The position numbers were made by a program, and so were the translations under genes. A stretch of 64,000 bases of DNA from an uncultured Eubacterium sp. (GTDB lineage Bacteria; Bacillota; Clostridia; Lachnospirales; Lachnospiraceae), in assembly GCA_947178105.1 (NCBI GenBank), contig CAMWXD010000010.1:24730-88729 (forward strand), written 5' to 3'. The notes below the pieces were generated by a model, which saw nothing but the letters and a program-made list of their open reading frames with translations, made no database searches and was not told where the DNA came from. Each line of letters opens with the position of its first letter. Positions within the stretch are counted from its first letter, which is position 1. Shown one piece after another: positions 55,779 to 63,818 of the stretch.

Positions 55779-56711
55779 TCACTCCATCTCAAACAACGGC
55801 GTAGAAAAATACCGCTCCGCTGTATCCGGTAGAATCGTTACTACGGTCTTTCCTTCTCCGAGCTTTTTCGCAAGCTGGATCGCCGCTGCCACATTCGTCC
55901 CGCTGGAGATCCCGCACAGAATGCCCTCCTTGCTGGCGAGGTCTTTGGAAGTCTGGATAGCTTCTTGATCCGATACGATGTAAATGTCCTCGTAGATGTT
56001 CTGGTTTAAGATCTTTGGAATAATCCCGTCGCCAATGCCCATCTGCAAATGCGTGCCGATGGAGCCGCCGGACAAGATCGCCGCATCTTCAGGCTCCACT
56101 GCCCAGATCGTTATATCCGGGTATTGAGCCTTTAATACCTCGCCGATGCCTGTAATCGTCCCGCCGGTGCCGATGCCGGAACAAAAGCCGTCAATCTGCC
56201 CTTCGACCTGCTCTAAGATCTCTACACCGGTATGATATTTGTGTGCAATCGGGTTTGCCGGATTTTCAAACTGCTGGGGAACGAATACACGCGGGTCTTC
56301 CTTCGCCATGCGCAGCGCCGTTTTCATGCATTCTTCAATACAGGCGCCGATATTGCCTGCGTCGTGGATCAGTACCAGCTCGGCGCCATAGTGCTGGACG
56401 AGCTTTCTGCGCTCCTCACTGACCGAATCCGGCATAATAATCCTCGTAGGGTATCCCCGGACAGCGCCGATCAGCGCAAGCCCGATCCCCTGGTTTCCGC
56501 TTGTCGGCTCTACGATAATCGTATCTTTATGTATCCTGCCTTCTTTTTCCGCGCGGACAATCATCTGATACGCCGTCCGTGTCTTTATCGAGCCTCCGAC
56601 ATTCAGCCCTTCAAACTTTACAAGCACCTGCGCGCAGCCTTTTGGAACCATCCGGTTTAAACGGATCATCGGTGTGTGCCCCATAGCGTCCAATATATTC
56701 TCGTAAATCAT
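55779..56711 (-). CDS. cysK: Cysteine synthase (O-acetylserine sulfhydrylase)
   Basis: 310 residues, fold-type II PLP enzyme. The PLP Lys lies in NVGGSIKTRTA (about residue 40), where CysK usually has PGGSVKDR. PTSGNQGIGLALIG binds the substrate carboxylate, GIGTGGTITGIGEV the PLP phosphate, and GISSGTNVAAA and LPDTAERYFSTPLF end the protein. It makes cysteine from O-acetylserine and sulfide. The KTR and GNQG variants differ from typical CysK (KDR, GNTG), so a related beta-substituting activity is possible. No cysE adjoins. Confidence 0.87.
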   Translation of the reverse strand: MIYENILDAMGHTPMIRLNRMVPKGCAQVLVKFEGLNVGGSIKTRTAYQMIVRAEKEGRIHKDTIIVEPTSGNQGIGLALIGAVRGYPTRIIMPDSVSEERRKLVQHYGAELVLIHDAGNIGACIEECMKTALRMAKEDPRVFVPQQFENPANPIAHKYHTGVEILEQVEGQIDGFCSGIGTGGTITGIGEVLKAQYPDITIWAVEPEDAAILSGGSIGTHLQMGIGDGIIPKILNQNIYEDIYIVSDQEAIQTSKDLASKEGILCGISSGTNVAAAIQLAKKLGEGKTVVTILPDTAERYFSTPLFEME

Positions 56712-56781
56712 AAGTATCCTTTCTCGTTACGGTTTTTCGTCGCTTTCTACTATAACACACTATTAGGGCTTCGTAAATAAA

Positions 56782-56985
56782 TTAAAGCCAAAAAAATAGA
56801 AAAACCCCTGCTGCGCCAAGGCATATGCAGATCATGCCGCTTATTTTGCAAATCAGCACATACAGATCAGACGGATCGCTGTACGAACTGTTTTTCCACG
56901 CTGTATTAAGCTGGTACAGGATGTCTGGTTTAAAAAAGGAAACCATTCCAAATAATAATAAAAAAATACCGCCAAATATTAACAT
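56782..56985 (-). CDS. Two-segment small membrane protein (DUF6199-like)
   Basis: 67 residues: membrane segments at about 2-18 (IFGGIFLLLFGMVSFF) and 45-66 (ISGMICICLGAAGVFLFFWL) around a short loop with WKNSSYSDPSDLY. The layout and the SDPS-containing loop resemble small clostridial DUF6199 proteins. AAGGGAGTGGAGC precedes the ATG. Function unknown. It lies alone between cysK and the DHHW gene, all on the minus strand. Confidence 0.6.
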   Translation of the reverse strand: MLIFGGIFLLLFGMVSFFKPDILYQLNTAWKNSSYSDPSDLYVLICKISGMICICLGAAGVFLFFWL

Positions 56986-57088
56986 AAAGCTCCACTCCCT
57001 TCTTTTTCAGTTTTGCTGCGCCCGCCAAAACAATCTCCGCTTTTTATTATTGTATCCCTCAGAAACGAAAAATGCAACCTTTAAACGG

Positions 57089-58186
57089 CTATTTTAATGT
57101 ATCACTATGGTTCAGCACAAGCGTACTGTATAAAAACAGTACATCACAGCCCTCAAAGTCTACAAGCTTCTCTAAAAGCTGCGGATGGATATAACGAATA
57201 TCAACCAGCGTAATTTTGTCATACCCGCCAAGCAGCAGCGGGGCTATGCTGGAACCAAAGGAGTCCCGAAACAGCACGAGCCTGCGTCCTGTCTGTGCAG
57301 ATGGGCTTTCCATTGTAATAAGGGATAACGCTCCTGACAAAAACATCTCATATGCATCCCTGCCGGCTGCCTTTTCCATATCATAAACCAGTATTTCCTT
57401 TTGATTTTGCCAGTCATATACCTGGCAGCGTTCGATAGTTTCATTTGTCAGGTACCGCAAAGTATCCGGTGCAAACGGCAGTGCTGCCTGCCCATAATAA
57501 ACGCCGTAAAAGCTATGGCAGACTGTATGCGCCCCAAGCCCGTCTGCTGCTAAAGGTGCCCCCATCGACTGTGCCAGCCGGTTTGCGACATCCACGATTT
57601 TTTCCTGTCGCCAATGGGGATCGGTTCGGTAATAATCGTCCAGTTCCAGCAGGTCGGAAATTTTGATATATTCTGCAAAATCCGAAAGCTTTGCCATACT
57701 TTTTTCAAATTCTGCATAGTCCATGCACAGCCTGCCGTGGTTCTTTGCGAGAAAGCAGTTTTTATCTGGGATCACAGACAGATATACCCGGTTTTCGTCT
57801 GTCAGGAAAGCTTCGCATAAATACCGAAACCGATTTGCCGCATGATGCAGCGACTGAATCTGCATCGGATATTCCATAGCAGCAAGATAGCCGTCCGCTG
57901 CATAGATGCCGTTGTGGTCCAGCCTGTGAAAGATCCCTTCCGCTGCCAGCGCTTTGATGGTACGAAACGTATCCCGCACAGGAAATGTATCCGCAGCATA
58001 GTTTTCAAAATCCGACATAAAGCGCCCGCTCCATACAGATTCTGCGGACAGCTCCGGTATCGAAGAAAGCCTGCGGCGTTCTGTATACGAGTATTCGGAT
58101 TTTGGCAGACACAGGCAGAGCAGCCCGCCTGTAAACAGAAAGCCTGCAAACAAAAGGCAGGCGGTTTTGTTTTCTTTGTTTTTCAT
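57089..58186 (-). CDS. DHHW/AlgX-like extracellular protein of an acylation locus
   Basis: 365 residues with one N-terminal membrane segment (ACLLFAGFLFTGGLLCLCL) and an extracellular SGNH-like domain. YYRTDPHW near residue 195 matches the D-x-H-W signature of the DHHW family (related to AlgX/AlgJ), and VLFRDSFGSSIAPLL near 315 carries the catalytic Ser. These proteins complete acetyl transfer to polysaccharide after an MBOAT enzyme moves the acyl group across the membrane. The MBOAT gene lies 16 bases upstream on the same strand. GGGGAT precedes 58186. Confidence 0.85.
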   Translation of the reverse strand: MKNKENKTACLLFAGFLFTGGLLCLCLPKSEYSYTERRRLSSIPELSAESVWSGRFMSDFENYAADTFPVRDTFRTIKALAAEGIFHRLDHNGIYAADGYLAAMEYPMQIQSLHHAANRFRYLCEAFLTDENRVYLSVIPDKNCFLAKNHGRLCMDYAEFEKSMAKLSDFAEYIKISDLLELDDYYRTDPHWRQEKIVDVANRLAQSMGAPLAADGLGAHTVCHSFYGVYYGQAALPFAPDTLRYLTNETIERCQVYDWQNQKEILVYDMEKAAGRDAYEMFLSGALSLITMESPSAQTGRRLVLFRDSFGSSIAPLLLGGYDKITLVDIRYIHPQLLEKLVDFEGCDVLFLYSTLVLNHSDTLK

Positions 58187-58202
58187 AAATATCCCCGCTT
58201 TC

Positions 58203-59603
58203 CTAAAACCGAAAATACAAAAAAGGTTGAAAAGACCCATCCACCAGATAAGCAGTCATTACAAGCAGCAGAACTGCCAATCCTGCCAGCCTTGCAGCAG
58301 CACCGCAAGGCGTAATGGCGCCTGCTGATTTTAACAATCGTTTTACCGGCGCACGTGCCGTTGGCGACGCCCAAAATGCCGCAAGCAAGAGGACAACACC
58401 GAAGCTTTTCAGGCAGTAGAGCGCTTCATTGGAAGCAGGTGAAAGCCCTCCGGCTCCAAACAGCCCGCCGATGACATCCAGCGCCCATGGAATGTCCGGC
58501 GCATCGAATATGATAAAACCTGCCATTACAAAAAACAGCGTATAGATCCTGGAGCCTGCCAGGCTGTTTTCCAATACAGGAAGCAGCCACAGCTTTTCCA
58601 GCATCAAAAGCACTGCAAAATACATCCCCCATAGCACAAAATTCCACGCCGCTCCATGCCACAGCCCGGTCAGCATCCAGACGGCAAGGATATTGAATAT
58701 CTGGCGCAGCCTTCCGGCATGGCTGCCTCCCATCGGGATATAGACATAATCGCGAAACCACATGCCAAGGGAAATATGCCACCGCCGCCAAAACTCTGTG
58801 ATACTTTTAGAAGCGTACGGATCCCGAAAATTTTCTGAAAAACGGAATCCAAAGACCCTGCCAAGCCCAATCGCCATATCGCTGTAGCCTGAGAAATCAT
58901 AATAAATTTGCAGCATAAAAGCGATTGCATACAGCCAGCAGAACAATACAGAGCGTTCTTTTGTTTCCCGGAATATTGTACATAGCTCTGCGAGCTGGTT
59001 TGCAAACAGGATCTTTTTTGCCATTCCAGTAATAAACCGGCAGATCCCTCCTGCCGCTGATTCCCACGAATGCTGCCTGTGCTCCAACTGATCCTCGATC
59101 TCGCAGTAGCGTACAATCGGGCCAGCGATAAGCTGCGGAAACATCGCGATATAAAGCGCCAACCGTGATACATGCCTTTGTGCCGGCGCTCCCTTGTACA
59201 CATCGGCAAGGTAGCTTGCCATCTGAAACGTATAAAAGCTGATGCCGGCAGGCAGTGCGATATCCAAAGGCTCCATTGCGATCCCTGTCAACGCATGGAT
59301 ATTTGTAAGAAAAAATCCCGCATATTTAAAATACAGTAAAAAAGAAAGGCTGCTGGCGACAGACAGAATGCAGACAAACCGCCCTGCCCCTGTATGCCTG
59401 TACGCCTCCAAAAGAAGCCCGCATACGTACCCAAGCACAATCTGCAGCCCCATCAAAAAGATATACTTTGGCTCTCCCCATGCATAAAACAAAAGGCTTC
59501 CAGACAGCAGAGCCGCATTTTGAAAGCGTTTTGGCACTGCAAAATAAAGCGCCAGCATACACGGCAGAAAATAATATAAAAACGTAAGGCTGGAAAAAAC
59601 CAT
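58203..59603 (-). CDS. MBOAT-family O-acyltransferase (AlgI/DltB-like)
   Basis: 466 residues with about ten membrane segments. MVFSSLTFLYYFLP at the N-terminus and LQIYYDFSGYSDMAIGLGR near 235 are AlgI-type signatures. FRDPYASKSITEFWRRWHIS and the catalytic His in LTGLWHGAAWNF follow. It should export acyl groups (often acetyl) for a surface glycan. It is paired with the DHHW protein and preceded by a lipoprotein (DUF4358-type), a set common in Lachnospiraceae. The modified polymer is not identified in this window. Confidence 0.92.
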   Translation of the reverse strand: MVFSSLTFLYYFLPCMLALYFAVPKRFQNAALLSGSLLFYAWGEPKYIFLMGLQIVLGYVCGLLLEAYRHTGAGRFVCILSVASSLSFLLYFKYAGFFLTNIHALTGIAMEPLDIALPAGISFYTFQMASYLADVYKGAPAQRHVSRLALYIAMFPQLIAGPIVRYCEIEDQLEHRQHSWESAAGGICRFITGMAKKILFANQLAELCTIFRETKERSVLFCWLYAIAFMLQIYYDFSGYSDMAIGLGRVFGFRFSENFRDPYASKSITEFWRRWHISLGMWFRDYVYIPMGGSHAGRLRQIFNILAVWMLTGLWHGAAWNFVLWGMYFAVLLMLEKLWLLPVLENSLAGSRIYTLFFVMAGFIIFDAPDIPWALDVIGGLFGAGGLSPASNEALYCLKSFGVVLLLAAFWASPTARAPVKRLLKSAGAITPCGAAARLAGLAVLLLVMTAYLVDGSFQPFLYFRF

Positions 59604-59615
59604 ACTGCGGCACCA

Positions 59616-60215
59616 CTATCCTGTAACCGGCGCTTCGATCACTACCTTCGAGCCTTTAAGCACCGACAGCGCATGGTTTTGAAACGTCTGTATCAAAGTC
59701 GCGTCGCCAAAAGCCGTCAGCATATGCTTCTCATCTGCCTGTATGACCAACAGCGTATCCGGCTGCCCGCAGACCCATTGCTTTTTTAAAAGATTCGCTT
59801 TTACCGCTTCGGCAAACGCATGTTGATCTGTGCTGTCCTTTAAGCGGTATGCAGCGCCTGTAAACGTATTTGCATTCATCATATGCACTACGGATGCCGC
59901 CTCCTCAAGATTTTGCCACTGGCTTTCGGGTACGCCCAAAACCGCATCGAGCTCCTGCGTGTTGCTGACGGCAAAGCTGCCCGGCGCATCCATGACTGCG
60001 TGCTCCGAGTCTCCGCCGTACATGGCAAACAGCTCGTTCCCTTCATATGCCGCTATGATTTTTTCCAGGATATCCAACGGCGCATCATAAATAGACGCCT
60101 GCCCCTGGCTGTTTTCAGCACCGCCCTGCCGGCTGCCGCAGCCGCATATGGAAAAACACAAAAATAATGCAGCGGCGCACAAACAGCCTGTGAAAATTTC
60201 AACATATTTTTTCAC
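59616..60215 (-). CDS. DUF4358-type lipoprotein
   Basis: About 199 residues. The signal sequence ends LFLCFSICGCGS with a lipobox Cys near residue 24. The mature part has APLDILEKIIAAYEGNEL, a middle region with VVHMMNANTFTGAAYRLKD, then WVCGQPDTLLVIQADEKHML, matching DUF4358 proteins that accompany MBOAT/DHHW genes. I chose GTG at 60215 because GAGGAG (60230-60225) precedes it by nine bases; ATG 60224 abuts that site. Twelve bases separate it from the MBOAT gene, so the three form one operon. Confidence 0.8.
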   Translation of the reverse strand: MKKYVEIFTGCLCAAALFLCFSICGCGSRQGGAENSQGQASIYDAPLDILEKIIAAYEGNELFAMYGGDSEHAVMDAPGSFAVSNTQELDAVLGVPESQWQNLEEAASVVHMMNANTFTGAAYRLKDSTDQHAFAEAVKANLLKKQWVCGQPDTLLVIQADEKHMLTAFGDATLIQTFQNHALSVLKGSKVVIEAPVTG

Positions 60216-60299
60216 TTTTTTCATCTCCTCACTTTTTACAAACATCACTTGTATTTTCCCGTTCCATAGCATATAATAAGAAAGCTTTCTTAATAAACA

Positions 60300-60369
60300 G
60301 ATCAAATAGAATTGATCAAATAAAATCGATCAAATGAAATCGATCAAATGAAACCGATCAAATAGAAAG
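60300..60369. repeat. Five tandem 14-bp units GATCAAATRRAAYY
   Basis: Exactly five consecutive 14-base units begin at 60300, 60314, 60328, 60342 and 60356, each starting GATCAAAT and varying in the last six bases. They fill the divergent gap between the lipoprotein and phosphoesterase genes and end 21 bases before the latter. Confidence 0.9.
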
Positions 60370-60389
60370 GCGAGAAAGAAGGTACTGTG

Positions 60390-61205
60390 ATGTATTTCAT
60401 TATTTTACTTCCATTACTGTTTTTTATGTACGTATCGAACAATTATCTTTCAGTATCCGTGCATACGCTGCCGCGCAGAGGACACAAAAAAAGCGCTTCT
60501 TCCCTGTCGATTGTCCAGATCTCAGATTTGCACAACAAAAGCTTTGGCTCTCGCCAGTCTTATCTGATGAAAAAAATTGCGTCCCTGCACCCGGATCTGA
60601 TCGCGGTTACCGGAGACCTTGTAGACGGCGCCCCGTTTGCGCACGCAGCCGAATTTTTAAAAAGGGCGTCTGAGATCTGTCCTGTCTATGTCGTACGCGG
60701 CAATCATGAATCAATGGCAGGAAACTTTGCAGCGTTTGAAAAAAAGATGAAGGGCTGTCATGTGTATCTGCTGAAAAATACATTTGCGGATTTTAAAAAA
60801 GACGGGTATACGTACCGGATTACCGGCTTAGACGACCCAAAGTTCCGGGGAAAAGATAAAAATTACACACTTCTGATGAAGGAAACGCTCGACAAAATCG
60901 TACGCCGGCAAAAAGAAGGCGGGGCTGATTATCAGATTCTGCTTTCCCACCGTCCAGAATTGTTTTTGTTATACAGCAGCTATCCGTTTGACCTTGTACT
61001 GTGCGGCCACGCCCACGGAGGCCAGTTTCGCCCGCCGTTTACTGACGGGCTTTATGCGCCAAACCAGGGGATTTTTCCGAAGTATACCTCCGGCGCGCAC
61101 AAGAACAACCATACGACAGAAATTATCAGCAGAGGGCTTGGAAACAGCTCCTTTCCGCTGCGTCTGTTTAACTTTCCTGAAATTGTAAAGATTGTCATAA
61201 AATAA
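60390..61205 (+). CDS. Calcineurin-like metallophosphoesterase
   Basis: 271 residues. A hydrophobic N-terminal segment (YFIILLPLLFFMYV) anchors it in the membrane. The metal motifs of the YkuE/YaeI class are in order: QISDLHN, VTGDLVDG, VRGNHES, and the later LLSHRPELF and CGHAHGGQF. All metal ligands are present. Relatives hydrolyse UDP-diacylglucosamine or phosphodiesters; the substrate here is unknown. AGAAGG before the ATG at 60390. A strong terminator follows. Confidence 0.92.
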   Translation: MYFIILLPLLFFMYVSNNYLSVSVHTLPRRGHKKSASSLSIVQISDLHNKSFGSRQSYLMKKIASLHPDLIAVTGDLVDGAPFAHAAEFLKRASEICPVYVVRGNHESMAGNFAAFEKKMKGCHVYLLKNTFADFKKDGYTYRITGLDDPKFRGKDKNYTLLMKETLDKIVRRQKEGGADYQILLSHRPELFLLYSSYPFDLVLCGHAHGGQFRPPFTDGLYAPNQGIFPKYTSGAHKNNHTTEIISRGLGNSSFPLRLFNFPEIVKIVIK

Positions 61206-61209
61206 AAAA

Positions 61210-61251
61210 ATCAGGGGAAAGAAGCCTTGTAAGGCTCTCCTGTCCCCTGAT
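61210..61251 (+). terminator. Compound terminator hairpin
   Basis: ATCAGGGGA (61210-61218) pairs with TCCCCTGAT (61243-61251), with an inner AGCCTT/AAGGCT hairpin (61223-61236). An A-run precedes it, so it may work on both strands, between convergent genes. Confidence 0.85.
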
Positions 61252-61272
61252 CTGATCTTTTGCCAATACTTC

Positions 61273-62652
61273 CTACGCATACAAGTCTTTCAAATCAATT
61301 AAAATAAGGCATTTATTGTTTTTACAAAAAAACCCACTTTTTGAAATAAAACCATAACGGTATGCTGCAAGCCCTGCCCTTTGTACCTGTGCAATTTCTT
61401 TTTCAATGATAGCATCTGTGATTGGATCTTTTCGAAACTTTGCCTCATAGAAAATATAGCCCTTGTCATCTTTTGTAACAATATCAAACTCTCCGTTTGT
61501 TCTGGTTACCGGATCGTCATAGTAATACTTTCCGATTTTCTCAAATGGTTCCGACAGCCTGCATTTACGATTCATACGGATCAGATACTGTCTGCAAATA
61601 TCTTCGAATATATGCGGCACATGCTTTGTTTCAAAATCTTCCAGGATATATTTATCAAAAAAAAGATCCGTATCCATCACGTTCATACGCGAGGAATTCC
61701 GAAAAATATATTTATAATAAAACAACGACAGGTTATCACTGATATAATACCCTGCTTTCCTTTTATTGAATTCATCGTTTATCGGCGCTTCTTTTTTCAC
61801 TATGTCCATGCGGATCAGCTTATCTAATACATCTGCTAATGTCGGCGCGCTTGATACATGGGATTGATCATAAATATCTTTATACCTGGAAAATCCTTTC
61901 GCCAAAGCTTCGAATACCTCATTTGCATTCGTAATTTTGGATATCTCAGAGTTTAAATACATCGATACTTCATTTTCCAGCCTTGCTCCCGGTGACGCAA
62001 TCAATTCGATGATATTTTCCCTTACAGATAGTGCTGCATCAATCAGACGGTTATAATAAGGGATACCGCCGAATACGCTGTAAAGCCGCACCTTATCTTC
62101 ATCTGAAAATTCCTGGTAAAACAAAGCGGACTCATAATAATCCATCGGTTTTAAGTCTATGCAAAGATCTACCCTGCCATACAGCGGATTTTGCTCGGAA
62201 AGCAGGCTTTTCATCGTATCAACATAAGATCCGCAGACAATAAGCTTCATCATACAGGCACCCTGAAACCGATCGATCAATGACTGCAAAATGCTGTCTA
62301 ATCCTTTTATATTTTGTCTCAGATATGGATATTCGTCCAGCACAAGTATGAGCTTTTCTTTCTGTGACTGCTCAAATAAAAACCTTAACAGCTCCTCTAT
62401 ACCGCCAAAGGCAAGTTTTGGATATCCGAATGTGTCTGAGATAATTTCAGATAGGCTTTCTGCATTGTTTAATTCTGTCGTCTGCTTGCATTCGTAATAA
62501 ATACTTTTGATCTGTGCCTCTCGTAAACACTGTTTGATCAGCTCGCTCTTCCCAATCCGGCGCCTTCCATAGATCAGCGCTGCCATCTTGTTATCTGACT
62601 GAAACATTTTATGAAGCTGCCCTTTTTGCTTTTCACGTCCGTAAAATTTCAT
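61273..62652 (-). CDS. Archaeal-type ATPase with C-terminal PD-(D/E)XK domain (DUF234)
   Basis: 459 residues. The ATPase part has Walker A in YGRRRIGKSELI (about residue 28) and Walker B LILVLDEYPYL near 105; a winged-helix region follows (about 280-330). The C-terminal DUF234 region contains GEFDIVTKDDKGYIFYEAKF, the D-(E)xK signature of a PD-(D/E)XK nuclease. This is the archaeal ATPase (STAND-like) family, often scattered by transfer and suspected in mobile-element or defence roles. GGAGGTGG before 62652 sets the start. Confidence 0.87.
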   Translation of the reverse strand: MKFYGREKQKGQLHKMFQSDNKMAALIYGRRRIGKSELIKQCLREAQIKSIYYECKQTTELNNAESLSEIISDTFGYPKLAFGGIEELLRFLFEQSQKEKLILVLDEYPYLRQNIKGLDSILQSLIDRFQGACMMKLIVCGSYVDTMKSLLSEQNPLYGRVDLCIDLKPMDYYESALFYQEFSDEDKVRLYSVFGGIPYYNRLIDAALSVRENIIELIASPGARLENEVSMYLNSEISKITNANEVFEALAKGFSRYKDIYDQSHVSSAPTLADVLDKLIRMDIVKKEAPINDEFNKRKAGYYISDNLSLFYYKYIFRNSSRMNVMDTDLFFDKYILEDFETKHVPHIFEDICRQYLIRMNRKCRLSEPFEKIGKYYYDDPVTRTNGEFDIVTKDDKGYIFYEAKFRKDPITDAIIEKEIAQVQRAGLAAYRYGFISKSGFFCKNNKCLILIDLKDLYA

Positions 62653-62732
62653 TCGGCCACCTCCGACTCGGTTAGTATCGAATAAAATAATTATAAGGGC
62701 ATCTGTCATCTGTGTCAACTGTCAGGAATTAT

Positions 62733-63053
62733 CTAATAATCTAAAATTTCTTGCGCCGTTACTTTTCACACCCCAGCCAAAAAACGGCTGTGCTGTAAAA
62801 AGTAACGGCATCCAGTCCATTGAAAATTCGCCTTTGGCGAAGGACTGGATGCCTTCTAGGCTGAATTTACACGTTCTCACGACCTTTGCAGCGGAGTGCA
62901 AAGGTCTGGGTGTGAAAAGTAACCTTGCGTATCCTGCTCCTCTTTCAATATCTCCCTGAATTCCGCCGTCTGGCACATACAATATGCTATGTACCCCTCT
63001 CTCAGCAAAAAACCGGCATATCCCGTAACCCATCGTCTGATACAGTGAAACAT
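62733..63053 (-). pseudogene. Small coupled gene interrupted by the MITE-like element
   Basis: A start at 63053 overlaps the acetyltransferase stop as TAATG, with AAAGGAG upstream. The frame reads MFHCIRRWVTGYAGFLLREG, then (YIAYCMCQTAEFREILK)EEQDTQ, up to the CTTGCG flank. If the element and one flank copy are removed it continues EILDY and stops at 62733, giving 48 residues. With the element in place the frame runs into it and stops at 62877 after 58 residues. I do not recognise the family. Confidence 0.5.
62756..62923. mobile_element. MITE-like element with 16-bp terminal inverted repeats and three hairpins
   Basis: Ends are GTTACTTTTCACACCC (62758-62773) and its perfect inverse at 62908-62923. 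The sequence folds into hairpin 1 (GCCGTTACTTTT, 62755-62766, with 62798-62809), hairpin 2 (GGCATCCAGTCC, 62807-62818, with 62842-62853, inner TTCGCC/GGCGAA) and hairpin 3 (GACCTTTGCA/TGCAAAGGTC, 62881-62906). CTTGCG flanks both sides (62750-62755 and 62924-62929), a probable target duplication. It has no transposase gene. A partial relative lies at 12774-12836. Confidence 0.75.
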
Positions 63054-63682
63054 TATTTTTGGCTCCTTTCTATAATATTCGCCCAGGCTTCGTCATCGAT
63101 TTCTTCCTCTCCATACAGCTTTCTTTGATCCTCATCTGTGATTTTACGTATGACACGGCATGGATTGCCTGCTGCCACAGACCAGTCCGGGATGTCTTTT
63201 GTCACGACGCTTCCTGCGCCGATCACTGTATTGTCCCCGATCGTTACTCCCGGGCATATGACGGTATTGCCGCCGATCCAGACATTGTCCCCGATCGTTA
63301 CCGCTTTCCCATATTCATAAAGGGAATTGCGGCTAAACGGATGGACTGGATGCCCTGCCGTATAGATCGACACATTCGGCGCCATCTGGCAGTTGTCCCC
63401 GATCGTTACCTTTGCGACGTCTAGGATCGTACAGTTATAATTGGCAAAAAAATTTTTGCCGACTTCGATATGCGTGCCATAATCACAGTAAAACGGCGGA
63501 TTAATAAACGCGTCTTCTGATTTTCCAAGCAGGTTTTTGACTGCCTCGGCAATTCCTTTAAAATCTGACCGGTCCATAAAATTCAGCTTTTGCAGCTTTC
63601 TTCTGCAAACACCTTGTTCTTCCATAATCGCATCGTCTGAAATATACGCCATCTGCGCGTCTCTTCGTTCTTTGTTCGTCAT
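63053..63682 (-). CDS. Maltose/galactoside O-acetyltransferase-type hexapeptide enzyme
   Basis: 209 residues. The N-terminal Mac domain (MAYISDDAIMEEQGVCRRKL) and left-handed beta-helix repeats (VTIGDNCQMAPNVSIYTAGH with the catalytic His, IGGNTVICPGVTIGDNTVIG, AAGNPCRVIR) identify the maltose/galactoside acetyltransferase group. It transfers acetyl from acetyl-CoA to sugars. The stop overlaps the start of a small downstream gene (TAATG). AGGGAGG precedes the ATG region. Confidence 0.9.
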   Translation of the reverse strand: MTNKERRDAQMAYISDDAIMEEQGVCRRKLQKLNFMDRSDFKGIAEAVKNLLGKSEDAFINPPFYCDYGTHIEVGKNFFANYNCTILDVAKVTIGDNCQMAPNVSIYTAGHPVHPFSRNSLYEYGKAVTIGDNVWIGGNTVICPGVTIGDNTVIGAGSVVTKDIPDWSVAAGNPCRVIRKITDEDQRKLYGEEEIDDEAWANIIERSQK

Positions 63683-63710
63683 GTTTTTCCTCCCTGTTTT
63701 CTTGTCTTAT

Positions 63711-63818
63711 TCAGGCATTGTCTGTACAGCCCATCGCAGGCGCTGCGCCGATTCCAAAGATCAGAACCGCATTCAGCACGATATTCAGCACAACGGTTAC
63801 CGAGCTGATACATATCAT
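63711..63818 (-). pseudogene. Fragment of a MATE-family transporter
   Basis: A short frame reads ISSVTVVLNIVLNAVLIFGI followed by GAAPAMG, matching the MATE membrane segment that ends VVLNYLLIFG and a short FPxxG loop. It is closed by a TGA at 63711, and an in-frame stop lies a few codons upstream of 63818. No other part of a MATE gene is visible, so this is a decayed remnant. Confidence 0.6.

Noticed and set aside
60300..60369. Tandem 14-bp units as a CRISPR array
   Set aside because: Units are contiguous with no unique spacers, and no cas genes are near.
62722..63033. 103-residue frame reading straight through the MITE-like element as a real protein
   Set aside because: Two thirds of it is translation of the element's hairpins; the coupled frame starting at 63053 has the ribosome site and TAATG overlap.
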